A program made the position numbers and the translations under genes. From the NCBI GenBank assembly GCA_024704765.1, contig JAKMXF010000340.1:124001-188000 (forward strand): a stretch of 64,000 nt of DNA, in the 5' to 3' direction. Positions 35,214 through 50,200 of this stretch are shown piece after piece (position 1 is the first letter of the stretch; the number at the start of each line of letters is the position of its first letter). Source of the DNA: Oopsacas minuta. Its lineage: Eukaryota > Porifera > Hexactinellida > Lyssacinosida > Leucopsacidae. The notes under the pieces are model-generated. The model ran no database searches, was not told where the DNA came from, and saw only the letters and a list, made by a program, of their open reading frames with translations.

Positions 35214-38200
35214 TTATTCTTTAGTTTCAATCAGTGACCATGCTAGTACAATCTGATTTTTCTGACCTTTATGAAAAACAGGTTTGGGTACATTACTTTC
35301 AACCAAGACAAGTTCTTTCATTTTCCCATCCAAATTCAAACTAATTTTAGCACTCACTTCAATTGGTGTTTGTATATTCAGTTTTTTGGCTGCCTTAATA
35401 TAATTACCGATAAATTCGCCGATACATCGCTTTCCTGGAAGGAAAAACGCGAGGTCTCCAGCTTTATCTAAGTGCAGAACAGCTGCTTGATCTGGTCCGG
35501 GAAATAATGAAATGTGACCGATTTTATCAAAGGTCAAATGCGGGTATTTTTTCTTTACTTCGAACTTTGAACCTTCTAACCTATACAAATGTTTGTCAGT
35601 CAAAACTAAATGCATTTCTTCACTTTTCATGCTTGATGTTAATCGAATGACAGTTGCAGACCAAATAACGTTACCATCTTGTAACGCAGTTTTGAGTTTC
35701 AGAATAGATTGAGTGTATTTTGTTAGAATTTTAGGATTCAGCTCTTTTCCAAGGAGGTCACCTTCCCAAGGGTGATGCAAACCCCAGTCACTTTTGGCGC
35801 CATAAAGAGCAGTGTGTGCAGCTCCCTATATATATATAGAATCAGAAATGATACGTCATACAGTTTGAGATCGATTTGTTAGGCTAGTAGAATATAAAAA
35901 TATCTGAAATTGGCGGAGCTGAAAAGAATGAAAATCGAGGGCAATCGTCCACGAACTCACTCTGCGGAGTGGTGGGTGGAGGCCTAAAATCCACAACAAT
36001 TGTTATACTTCCCAACCTTCGAGGGAAGATTACAAAATCCGTGAAAACTTTTGATAATTCTATACATTTTAGTCCAAAAATAGCCTGGAATTGCTACTTC
36101 TGGCGTAAAACTTGTAATCTAGGGAATTTCAAAAATCTCAAGCTTTATCAAAAACAATCCGGGAAAGTAAATATTAAGAATTTGGTAAGCATGTAATGAG
36201 CAATAAAACTGAGTTGTATAATACGAGTATAACGTATTATACGTCTATGTTACCTTGAAATATAAGATTTTGGCATTGTTAGACTTGTATAAGTCACATT
36301 ATTATCAAGTATTACATAATTTTGCCAACTATGTGTTGAGATTTCTCATCAACAATTCGAGAACTACTGTTTTGATGCGAATTATTTATTGCAGAAATCA
36401 GCCTAATAGAAATTACGTCACCAAATATTGAGATTGAACGTATAATACGTCTTCATTGAGAGACGTAATTATGAATTCAATAAATCAGTTTCTGTCACTG
36501 ATATATCTCTATAGCCTGTTGCAGAATCCTTTTGTCATGTTACACATTGGCGGTCCCATTTTTCCCCGGGTTTGAAATCTTGGCTCGTCCTTGCCCGGGC
36601 TATGCAAATCCTGGGACAGCCCCTGAACTTACCATAAGAGTAATCATCTTAATCTGTTCAGTTGTAAACGGAGCCTGTAGTTTCTTAGCTCTCCAGCTAA
36701 AGTGTATCTTTTTCATATTCTCTACTCCCTGTTTAATAGCAGGAGGGTACTTATCTGGCCATTCTATAGAGTAACCCAAATCTCGCATTGATTCTACTCC
36801 TTTAAATGCCTAAATAGGAGAAAGCAATTAATATTGAAGGACTAACATAATAGCTGACTATCATACGATATTTCCATGCATTAAGGGTGATACGTTAATC
36901 AATAAATATTTTTCCAACACAGCCAACACCCGCTATATCAAACAAGGATACATCAAAATACCCGATTTATATCAAACACTGAGCTGAATTCCCATAAATA
37001 AAGTACCAACTCCAAAACCGTTAAGTAACAAAAGTTGCATCAGTTACATCGAACTCCGCTTATACCGAAGTAATTATCGCGGTGCCTAGAACTTCAATAT
37101 AACGGAGTTGACTGTATTCAAATACTTACCTTGAGAATAACATTGAAATAATTCTTTAGCTTACACTTCTTATACCAAGCCATTATAGTGTATACAGCCC
37201 TGATCTTCCTCACAAGCCTCTTTGCGTGATGTTTACGCCAAATTGTTTGTATAACCGTAGCCATCTTCGGTAACACAGACAATCGTTTATTTTCAAGTTC
37301 GATAATAGTATTCGGTTTCTTAAGGAAAATCATAAATTTTCCAAATCTACATTCATCTTTTAGTGAGAGATAACTCATTATTGAGATTGTTCCTTCTTTC
37401 ATGTTTTTAACTTCTGGCCAGGTACTCGGACAAATACATTTATATCTAATAGACAAAATTAATAGTTCTCCATCTCGAACGAATTATTTTCCCCTATTGA
37501 TGACCAAAAATGGTCAGTATATGCTTAGGACATCAATTTTAGGGACATGCATGTACAGGTATATATATATATATACTCTATGTATCGAATAAGCTGTAGG
37601 GTAGGGAAAAAATTCGAATAATTAATTGGACTTTTACATAATATCCTACCAAGCCAGCCAAATGTGGCCAAAAGCATCCCTCCTCCCTCCTCTTCAACAT
37701 ATTTGGCATATACACATACATTTCCTGGCCAAAAGCATTCGACCTTCCAGGCAAAATTTCCACATCCCGTAATATACATGCTACTTTAGTTTCATAGACT
37801 GAAAATGACTTAAACTTCTGCCGAATTCATCAATTTCCACACATTTTTCCGTCTACCACAAGAGTTGGAGTATTTCAATACATTCGTCCAGTGCAAGGCT
37901 GTATTACGTAAACTTACCTTTGAATGAACTTATCATATTTCTGAGAGAGACTGATTCCAGTTCTCCTAACTTTAACATGCTCAACAATGTTCAAAAATCT
38001 TGCTTGATGCTCAACAATAGAATCCACTATTTTCATTGGAAACTTTGAACTATTAGGCCTAATACAACGAACATATAGTGGATACATTGTAGAGATTACA
38101 TCATTCAGTTTCTTGACAGATGACTTGAATTCTGACACGAAAGTTGTCTGTTTTATATTTCCTACTTGGGTAGACCACATTTCCTTCATTGAGTTAATTT

Positions 38201-41200
38201 TACTGTTTGAAAGTACTCGAATTAAATCCTATAAATATTGAACTGTGAAATTAGAATTTTTACTGCGCGACTGCGAAGGATTTTCATCACTGCATTTGTC
38301 AAAAGAATTTTGGGCAGTGGACTCCATCAAATTTAGAGAACACTTAAAGGCCAGTAGAGTAGCTCCAAACACGGGGGTGTCAGGGACGTCAAAGAAAAGC
38401 ATTTCGAAAGCATGAAATTAACGCGAACTTTCGAGAAATCCAATTTCTCAAACTATTCGAAATTCGGTTTTCTAATCAAGGAAATTTCCGCAAATTACAG
38501 CAATTCTTATTAAAGTCATGGATAGGAAATTCTTAGTCCCATATAAATGAACCTACAAAACAAGCTTCAATTCGCGTAACTTTCCTACATTAAGGTATTG
38601 CAAACAACGTACCATAGAGATAGCATTCTTATTATTTGCAATAAACTCTTTTGTAGAGTAAATAACCTCGATATCATAATGCTTAATCATGAACTCATTA
38701 ATCTGTAGAGTTTGATCACCAGCAGCATTACTCTTATAATGTGGATTCACTGTTAAAGCCTTATCCATTTGAATTAGAATATCTTTATCAGTCTTATCAT
38801 CCTTTGAAGATATTTCATCAATAATGCTTAATATTCCACGATTTGGTTCTTCTATCATCTTTAAGATCATTTCATTGTCATTTATGTCAACGTTAATCCA
38901 GGGTATACCTTTAGAATACACGGGACGGGGTATTAGGGGAATGGATGGATTCGGGATTTATGGGTTCATCTATAGCCAATATAATTCGAAACATAATGGA
39001 ACATGGGTCGACATTGCTGACCCATGACCCGTTATGTGACCAATTGAGTGAATTAACCTATGACTCGTTACGCAATTTTGAAATCAAACATAGTGTAAAA
39101 CAACGAGGTGGACAAACTATGGATCATTCAATATTTTTATAAGAAATAGATAATCCAGCTGTTCCTATATGTCTATAACAATTGTAACACAAACCCCTGA
39201 GATAATCATTCAAATTCCAAATCGGTCATTACTCTTTAGTCATGGGTCCGTCAAGGGTTTGCTCTACTTCGAAACAAACGAAGATTTTCGAATATTCGTG
39301 TTAACTACATACACATTTAACATCAATCAATTCTAATGATATTCTCATAAAATACATTGAATGATGATATCAACACAAAAATTACTATTAAGAAAATCTC
39401 ATTTATCTTATTAATTACAGATTTCAAGGCTCTTCCATAACTCAAAAATAATAATTGTTTATTTAGCAAACTTGAAAGAATATTTTAAAACAAATCACCG
39501 AATTTAAGGTTGATTAAAATTCACACATATTTCTTGAATATCACAGTAAAGATCAAAGGATAAATTACTATAAATAATTTGATTAAAATATTCTCATAAA
39601 TGGAGGACGTTTATATGAATCGCGAGGCAGGAAAACTATTTTCCTCGAATAATTACAAATTGAAATATGTGACAGGATCATGTCAAGAGATTGAGAGAAT
39701 AGAGCATCCGAAAAAAAATCAAAATCTATGTAAATGCCATTCAAACGATGAAAATTGGAAATCGAATAAAACGCGCGAAGCCCTCATAAAACTAACAATC
39801 GCGGCATTTCTCGCGATAATTTTCACAATAGCTGAAGCAGTTGGCGGTTACATTTCCTCTAGTTTAGCCGTGCTGACAGATTCAGCTCATATGCTATCGG
39901 ATTTTTTCGGATTCATTGTAAGTCTAGTCTCACTAGTAATCTCCAAACGAAAACCAAGCAGAAAAATGCATTATGGTTACCATCGTGCTGAAGTGCTAGG
40001 CGCAGTATTCTCCGTTATAATTATATGGATTGTGACAGCACTGTTAGTTTACGAGGCGATACAGCGTGTAATACATTTAGACTATGAGATAGACGCTGAC
40101 GTAATGCTAATTACAGCTACTGCTGGGCTATACATTAACGTATTGCTATCGCTAGTGTTACAGATACCATTACCGAAATTTCTTCTCGAAAAAGAAACAT
40201 TTGAAACGCGAAAAACCACACCAAAAGTTGAGAATATAAACATCCGCGCGGCATTAATACATTGTATCGGTGATATTGTACAAAGCATGGGTGTGATAAT
40301 CGCAGGAATAATTATACGCTTCAGACCGGATTTGAAAATTGCTGACCCAATTTGTACATTCATTTTCTCGATTTTAGTCACAATAACCACATTGAATATT
40401 CTACGCGATGCAGTGCACATACTAATGGAAGGCGCACCTGGAAATATCAAAGTCGAAGAAGTGAAAAGCTTCTTATTAAATATTCCTGGCGTCAAACGGT
40501 TACACGATCTCAGAATTTGGAACGTAAATTCAACGCGAATTTGCTTATCAGTGCATTTAGCAGTGGATTTCTGTGGTAAATACGATGCGCTACTGGAGAG
40601 AGTTATAAATGACTTGAAGGAGAGATATAATATAGATTACACGACCATACAAGTTGAATATTATAACCAGGAAGAGTATTTTAATTGCGAATTGTGTACA
40701 AGCCAAGATAAATAATTGCGGTTAATCTAATGTATTCACTCTATCAGTTAATAATATTATTTATTCAAATTACGATACTGTATCTTAATATTGCATACCA
40801 AAGTATTATTATCTTCAATACAAAATATACTCAAATAACTGAGAAGTGTGGAGTCAAAATTACCCAGGAAGTGCAGACATGGAACCGATCGACAAGCAGT
40901 TGAAATTGGCAGACAGTTGAGATACATCTACACACTCTCCACGACATTTGCTATATTAAATATAATGTTAGTTTAAACTAAATTTTGCGGGGTTTAGTAT
41001 TGTCAAAGAGTTTTAGAGATCTGTCAGTTTCATCTTTGCCAAAAATATTCACAACTGCTATTCATTACTACATTATTCCTTAACAAATATCATTGAATTA
41101 GTTAGATATTCACAGTGTACCACCTAGCATTCTAAAACTTGGTAAAGAATTGGACCGGAGGCAAGGCAACACCTTTGACATTCACACGGGCGTCCCAGCA

Positions 41201-44200
41201 TTTTCAAATCCGTGGCAAATGGCTTGTTTGCCTCCCATAGGACCGCCACTGGACATTAACTATAGCAAACCTTCTCTAAGATACACTTGCTGTGGCTCAG
41301 CCAACACAGAAGTAATAAACAGCTGCTGCAGATTCTCACTACAGTAATTAATACACAGCTGTGCCAATTCATTTACATCAGCAACCTCGAATCCGTATAT
41401 ATCTATAAGACACAGTTTAGAACATTTTCCAGTTACTTTAGTGTGCGGGGAGGAAGTATTCTCATTGATTCTTTTGACAATCCATTGGATGAGATGTTCG
41501 TAGAGCCATTTAGCGAGGGTGTCACTGTATAGAGAGAGATAAATAATAATTTGACAGAATACGTAGACATACATTACCATGCCATGGTCATGTTAATTTC
41601 TTTAAATGTGACAGTATTCATCACAACTTACCCAAAAAAGTATATTTTTAATTAGCATAGACCCATTACTTAATCTCCATAAAAGTGCTTGCCATTACGC
41701 ATATATAGAAGTTCAAAATAAACCAACTATCTTATCCTTTACGAAGTTACATTATTCACATTATGACTATCAGTGATATTGATGATGTGTATCTAGAAGA
41801 TGAATATGTACCGAGCAGTGGCAGTGAATCAGAAACTGAATCCAGTATTTCACAAGCAAGGGCCAATACACAGGGTTTCGAGACCTTTTCTTACACGCCA
41901 AAGTGGCTAAGTAAAACTCCCAATCAATTGAAAGATGAAATACCAGTTAATGGCTATCATAATGACGTGTTCCCGAAACAAAGTTTATTAACTTGAATCA
42001 ATTCCTGTACCTGTACCATCCTCAATCAAAACTTTTGTCTAACACAACATCTAATACAACCACTAAAAACAATGATAAATGGTCAATCTGTGATTTGAGC
42101 GAGGAATCTGGCTTTATGGGTATTTACAGTGTGAATCCACGAAAATATTGATTAGGTAAGTTGTGACAAATGTGGAAGGTGGTATCATATTTTATGCTTG
42201 GTTGTTGGGAGAAATGATATACCTGAAGACACAGGCTGGTTTTGGGAATTTTGTTGAAATTATACATGTGTGTCCATAAATTTTGTCATCACATTTACAA
42301 TGACAATAGAAATCAACACGGCTATGGTACAAAAATGTGTCTATTTGTTGTACAATTTTGGAGATTTTACCAACCCTGATGTTAAAATAGTTACGTACCG
42401 GCAAATATACGCTTGTTCCTTTCCATATTTCATTTTAGGACCCTCTCCTTTGCCTGTAAGATTCTTACCCACTAAAGCAGGCATCAACTCATCCATTCGA
42501 AGACCCAATAGGTTCGCCACTGGAGTTACACAATTCATGTTTATGACCCTAGCTTCATCAGATTCACCTTTGTCAAAATGTACCTACAGCATTAATTCAT
42601 ATAAATCTAGATTAAGAGTTTCGTCTATGGGAAAGGAGGAATTCGCCTAAGGACAGATTACACATTTGCGTTTTTGCATCCTTGCGGATGTGTTTGTTTC
42701 CCCATAATACATATCGAACTCATTGGGTTTTCACCTTTTGCTTATCTGTATTTTTTGCCAATTTTCTGATGCATTTGTAGGCAAAAAAATTTTTGACTAT
42801 ATTTATTCCATATGGATAGCAAATGTTTCGTTTGTCATTGAAGGCCCTCGACATAACTAACCTGACCAAGATGAAGTATAGCTGCAATTATCTTGAAAAC
42901 TTCTAATTGTTCTTTCTCATGGAAACCAACTGAATTAAATGCTTCCCTTGTGTTACGGTACATTTCCTTCTCAACAACTCCTTTTAAAGTAAACGGCTCT
43001 CCACCATCAGCTAGATAGTTGTATTGCTTTACATTAGATTGTAGCTGTAATTGCTTCAGTAGTGTGGCATCTTGTGAACCAAGAAGTCTATAAGGGCAAA
43101 TGTGTTCATAAAGTGAAGTCGAACACGAAGAATCGAGCTGGAGCCTAATCTCCAAATTTATGGGTCGCGAAATATAGTAGAACCGGAAAAATATCCGGTT
43201 TCCACTGTATTGAGTTCAAAAACAGGGCTGACGGTATGTTCTGCGTCTGAATACATTTGCCTTTAAGCCCCCAGGCAGCTTACCGATGGACAGAATTGCA
43301 GAATCTTGTTTAAGTTCACTAGTCGGTACTTATATGCTTTGCTCGGCCAACGAAAATGGTAATTTAGCATTCTCACCCCCGAGGGCCTGGCCGACAGCTT
43401 CGGCTAGCCCTCCATCGGCCGATTCTTAGAGGGAATAATGTCTATACACAGCAAATACGTAGCTCACCCCCTGTAGCTAAACCGCGACGTCGCCCTTGCT
43501 TTTTAGCCAGCCATGAATATAAGATACTACAATAATAAACCTGTAGAAAATATGAAAGTTTCTATCTCCTTTTTGTTGACTGACAACTCTATCTTTCTCC
43601 AGCATGTAAACAGTAACTGTCCCACCAACTGGTTGGCTTAGAAAATCAAAATCTATACTGGTGCACTTCAGGAATCGTGACGAATTATTGTTTCGTTTAG
43701 TGCGTGCGTTACCAAAAGCTTCCAAAAGAGTGCTCGAATGGATGAGTAGGTTTTTTACTCGCTCTGCCTCTGTGGGTATAGATGATAGTGTTATCTTTGT
43801 CAGGTAGAGCATCATACATTTTAGGATCTCGGTTTTCCCTAAAAATTTTTTTGGTCAAAGTTTATGATCGTTTTGAGCTATAATTAAGACATCACCCACT
43901 CAAATTTTTCAATTAATTTGATGTTAAATCAAACCTAATTTTTCAAAATATGCGCGTACAGCCTTTCGCTGTCACACATCTTCAATTTCAATAGGTTATC
44001 TCCCTAAAGGACATGAGCTAAAGCGTGTGCCAAGCTTGTATGTGATATACAAACGTCCGAATAAATACAGAAGTCTGAAGTACAAAAAACCTAATTGTAA
44101 TATAATATTTTCTATATTTTAAATACATCATTAATTCCAACAGGGGTAAGACAGGAGAGTGTAATGTAGCATATGACAATACAAATGCTATGAAAATAGC

Positions 44201-47200
44201 AGAAATACGGGCACAAGTCAAAAATTACATTCAATTATTAAATACAAACAGTTTCTCAAATAGAGCTGAATACAAAATTAATAAAAAATAACTAACCATC
44301 AAACAAATAGTAATAATAGATAAACAAATAAAATGTATAAATAATATTTTATGGTTGTCTAACACCTCATTTTGAAGCACAAGTTTTGCCACAAAAATCA
44401 TAATAGCCTTTGCCATCTTCCTTCTTCCTTTTCTGTCGAGTACAACCATGTCCTTTACATTTATTGTCATTGTCCACCGTATGACCACCTCTTCCCCCTC
44501 CAGCCCCAGGGGAGCCATATGGCATGCCAGTTAGCGGCTGATTGTAACTGTATGGGCTTTGTTGATAGTAATACTGAGGATTGGCTGCCATTGGATTATA
44601 GCATTGGCCAGGTAGTTGCTGACCTGGCATACCGGGATATTGACCTTGCATTCCCGGATGTTGACCTTGCATTCCAGGATATTGACTTTGCATTCCGGGA
44701 TGTTGACCTTGCATTCCAGGATATTGACTTTGCATTCCGGGATGTTGACCTTGCATTCCAGGATATTGACTTTGCATTCCGGGATGTTGACCTTGCATTC
44801 CAGGATATTGACTTTGCATTCCGGGATGTTGACCTTGCATACCGGGATATTGACTTTGCATTCCGGGATGTTGACCTTGCATACCGGGATGTTGACCTTG
44901 CATTCCGGGATGTTGACCTTGCATACCGGGATGTTGACCTTGCATACCGGGATGTTGACCTTGCATTCCAGGATGTTGACTTTGCATACCGGCATACTGA
45001 CCTTGACCTTGCATTCCAGGATGTTGATCTTGCGTACCTGTAGGTTGAATTTGTATACTGGAAGATTGTAACCCGTACTCTTGCTGATCCTGTGGTTGGA
45101 CTTGAGGTTGGGGTGTTGCTGTTTGTTCCTGAATTTTGCCCGGAATATGACCTGATTTTAAATCCTTTATGCGCTGTTTAACTTTGTCCATTTCACCCTG
45201 TATTTTCTCATAACCTATATGCTTATCAGCGGCGCAATCACAATAATCGCAAGTAGTATACTGACAATCATTAGAAGTGTTATAACCGTGACATTTATTA
45301 CACGCACACGCACCCAATACCACAATTTCGGTGTGATAAATCGGTTTATGATCACAGTAATCGCAGGCTAAAGAGGAACCCTCTCGAGGTGGGCTGTACT
45401 CATAGCACTCTTCACAAATGGCACATCTTCCGCGTTTCGTCCCAAACTTGTCCTTGCCCATTAGCTTGTATGTATATGCTATCAGTGGTATTTAAAAAAC
45501 TCGTTGAATAATAATAATATTCAAAATATTCTACAGTCAACTCCCATTAAATCGAACAGGGAATTATGGGTATACCCGCTTATATGGAAGTCTTAAATTC
45601 TACAAATATGGTCCCAAACATTCAAAGTTACCATATATTCTATCGGTTATATAGAACTCGGCATATATCGAAGAAATTATCGTGGTCCCTTGAGCTTCGA
45701 TATCACAGGAGTTGACTGTTAAGAATATGGTGCACAGAAAAAATTGAAATCCAAATAAATAGTATGCGCCAAAACGTGGATTATAATGCATATAGTTAAA
45801 TAAGCTATATATAGATATCATATATCAGTGGTTTATGATATAGGAGTACTATACAGACTATGGAAATGTTATGGCACAGCTAACACAGTGTAATCTTTCA
45901 GAATATGATTTAACCCTTTTTCAAAAGGGTATTGTATTCATGGTTATCTGCGTGTGCCCACCAAATCATATATATTAATGTATTACAAGTGCGGCTATAG
46001 TACGCCTCTTGTTACAGGTATAATTAAGCAAATGAAACGAACCAATGAGGGCTGCGTCTCGAGCCCAATAGCCCGTCAAATCTTCATAACATTCTGCCCC
46101 AAAAAATTAACCTTGAATGAAGTTCAAGTTCTTCTTAAAATAAATGAAGTTATGATTTTTAAATAATAACAAAATTACTAATAATACATGCGAATAAATA
46201 GCATACCAATTAAAAAGCTTGTAAATTAGCCTCAACTTTCATATCCACTACATATATAGATCCAGCATAATTAACAGCTATGCCTTGTGGTTCAAATAAA
46301 TCTCCAGGATTTTCTTTACCCTTCCTCCCTACAACCTGTACCAAATCCCCTTGTGGACTGAATACACGTATTTGATGGGAGCCTGAATCAGATATCAGAA
46401 TATTACTACTGGCATCCAAACAAAAGTATTTCGCATCTAAAACCATTGTCTCAGTCACGATATGACGGATTAACACTCCTTCATGCGTGAAGCTTTGTAA
46501 TGGAAATTGAGATTTATGGAATAGAACGTAGATCGCTGTTGCCTCCACACGGATATCCCTTGTTTGTGTGTCACTGTTATTCGTCGCTTTTAACGTGAAT
46601 TTTCTTTTGAATTTCAAATTTGAAATACGCACTACAACTATTTGTAAGTTCAAAAGGTCACAAACGTAAAGGTATTTGTTGCCTTTCGAATCAATTCCGC
46701 TCAGTGAAAATTCGAATTCAGTTTTCCCAATAATTTCTCCAGTGTATTTATTGATTTTGTTCAATTGGTGTAGGCCGCTGGTAATGAAGAGAAATTGGCC
46801 ACTAATACAGATCCTACGGGGTAGTAGTACCTTCTTCTGGCAAAAAGTTTCGAGAAAAATACCGTTTTCATCATAAACTTGAATTCGGTCGTTAAGGCAG
46901 TCTGCAATGTAAAGATTTTGTGTTTCATTATCGACAGCAATACCTTTCGCGTGGTTCAGATCTTCAGGACCATTTCCGCGTTTCGATTGATGCCAGTTAG
47001 GTTTCATTTTAAAGAATTTCCCTGGCGACTTGACTTCGATTATATGACAAATATTCTGTAATGAATCTTGGAAAGAAAGTTCATCCCAATGCACAATTAA
47101 GTCAGGCACATCAACTGTGAAATTTTGGTATGCTTTTTTCTCAGTTTCAAGTGTGGAAATTATCTTTGCATATGCAGGTTTTAAATCAGATTGATTTAAA

Positions 47201-50200
47201 CTATCGAAAACGGTATTTTTAGCGATTTCAAGCTCGTTTATATTAATAATCCGATCGGCGAAAAGTTTCTCATAATGCTCATAAATAATATCAAGATCGC
47301 GAAATTTTTCCATTTCACTCAGGGATAAAAGATGGTGTAATTTCTCATATTTTTTCTTCAATTCCAGTTTGACAATTTCTATTTTCTCCCTCAAATCATC
47401 AAGATATTTATTTTCGATTGGAATATTAAGCAAGCTAGGTAGTCCTGATGCTGGTAACGAATTTCTATTCTTATCTACCTGAAGGAGATTCGGCATACTT
47501 TGGCACGAAAGAGAATGAGATAATTCACACGAAGGCGCTATTTCAAACAAACAGGATCTTTCCGCAGAAGTTATCTTGTCTATCGACATATCAACTGGAT
47601 TTCCTGTAAATTGAAACTGTTTTTCACTTTCAGCAAAAGTTGGCGAATCCAATTGTATCAAATTTTCCTCTTTAACAAGTGTTTTCACCCTTTCATATTC
47701 AACATGTACTCGCTCCCATCCAACATGCTTTTCAGCATCACAAGCACAATAATCACATTGAAAGTATTGAAATTCATTCTTTGACGAATAACCATGACAG
47801 TGCCCACATTTACAAAGGCCTAAAGTCACAACTTTCACATGACACTTTCTATTATGTGCACAACATTGACAAGTATCATCCTCTGCCTGTTGTTCATATT
47901 CTTCACATTCTCCACATGCAACGCATCTACCACGTTTCGTTCCTTGTGCGTCTTTCCCCATTTATTTGATCAAAATTTATAAAGTTTTCGAAATTTATAG
48001 CCAGCAAAAATGAAGATAAAAACAGATGGAATATACTGGTAGCAAACGTAGAGACAAATAAAATGAAGAGTATTAAGCGTATTTGAGAGCCTACCATCAA
48101 AGAAGTACACAATATCATATGACAAACAAATAGTAGGCTATTCTACCAACTAGTAATCAAAGCATTCGGATTTTTAAATATTGCAATATCTTCTGGTATA
48201 TTATAAATGGTTTATGCTCCATGGCGGAGATTTGTAGTACTTGACCTACCTATTCCATATATTACCATTACCCCTATGCGATAGTTTCATTTTGTAGGCT
48301 ATAAAATGGCGAGAACCGTACAAATTCACCGTATATTATTTCTGTATTAATTCAATGGCTGAAGAATCCACTAAGCTAAATAAACAAGAATTGGACATAC
48401 TACGCGATAATATTCAAAATGCGAAAGATGAAGTTCGAGGAAAATTTGAAGATATTCACAGACGTTTAGAAACATTAGAAAGCGAAATAAACCACGAATT
48501 GGATGTTATATTCGATCACTATGAAAGATTAATAATTCGACGTTCGCGGAATATAAGTCAACTCGACATCGCGAGAAGTAGATTATACTCAAGTCTGCAA
48601 CACAACGATCTAAATGAGGCACTGGATAAACTATTAAAAGCGGTTGATTCTGAGAAAAAAACGTTTGTTGAAGAAGTAATTGATGTACCAAACGTTCTCG
48701 TTACTTGGGACGAAATTTACTTGGAAGAAACTCTACAGAAACTTTGCAAAATAAACGAACTCAAATATTCAAAGGAATTTTTGAAGACAACATCATTATG
48801 GCATCAATCGAAACGTGGAAACGGGGAGGACGATTTGAACTATCCAAGAGGGATAGCATACGATGTGAAAGCACATAATCTCTACGTAGCTGATTGTCTA
48901 AACGATCGCATCCAGGTTTATGATGAAAAAGGGAATGTGATTGATTCGATATGTAAAAACACAGTGAAACTTCCACGTAGGATTTGTATTACAGAAAATT
49001 TCCTGTTTGTTACAAGTGATCTACACCAACTGAATAAGATTAATAAGAAAACAGGCGAAGTACTTGAAAAAGAAAAATTCCAATACTTGTTAAGCGGAAT
49101 CGATTCATTTAGGGAGAAATATATATACGCGTGTGACCTAATGGATCTACAAATAATTGTAATGCGTATTTCAAACTTGAGTGTGAAGAGGAAATTCACG
49201 TTAAAAGCGACGAAAAACAGTGACACACAAACAAGGGATATCCGTGTGGAGGCAACAGCGATCTACGTTCTATTCCATAAATCTCAATTTCCATTACAAA
49301 GCTTCACGCATGAAGGAGTGTTAATCCGTCATATCGTGACTGAGACAATGGTTTTAGATGCGAAATACTTTTGTTTGGATGCAAGCAGTAATTTTTTTGA
49401 TATCTGATTCAAGCTCCCATCAAATACGTGTATTCAGTCCACAAGGGAATTTGGTACAAGTTGTAGGGAGGAAGGGTAAAGAAAATCCTGGAGATTTATT
49501 TGAACCACAAGGCATAGCTGTTAATTATAACGATTCTAGCATATTTGTGGTGGATAGGAAAGTTGATAAAATTCTGCAAGCTTTTTAATAATTGTAATTT
49601 GTGGAACTTTTTGTATAATGAATAAGGTATTTTGTACATTATTAAATCATTAAAGTATTTGACAATTTTTGGGATCAGAGTTTCGACAATCATAAGCAGA
49701 GGCATCGCGTGGATTGTAGTGAATAATTCTAAGTTGGGATTTACAACTCACAAGTGATCTACGTCGTCAAATGATATGACATTATTGTATTTGACTCAGA
49801 AAGTTCAAATACAGTAAAACCTTCAGTTAGTGAAGACCAGAGGAACCAGCCAAAATGTTCATATACGAGAAGTGTTCACTTTCTTGACATTGTGTTTAGC
49901 AATTGAAGACATTTGGGACCGAGAAAAGGTGTACATCTTTTGGAGATGTTCACTCCTTAGAGGTGTACACTTTTAGAAGTTTTACTGTATTTCTTATAGC
50001 AGGAGTAAGTGGCGCTCCTGAAATTATAGTATTCTTTAAAATATTCAAATAAACTACAGATAGAGCAGGGGGTCATTTAACAACATTCTTTGAGGCAATT
50101 TTTAACCTCATAACGAGACATTTCCCGACATAATACAGTAGACTCCGGTTAATTGGGAAAACAGCTGAATCTGGACAGTTACTCACTATAGCTTCTCAGG

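Noticed and set aside
42270-42650. 126-aa + strand open frame
   Set aside because: Antisense shadow of the myosin exon at 42399-42583, which fits the motor domain and splices in phase.
44372-45071. Long + strand and alternate-frame open frames (up to 223 aa) over the PGMQ repeats
   Set aside because: They are side effects of a 21-bp repeat with no stops; the minus-strand frame has the Cys-rich module, start and sensible ends.
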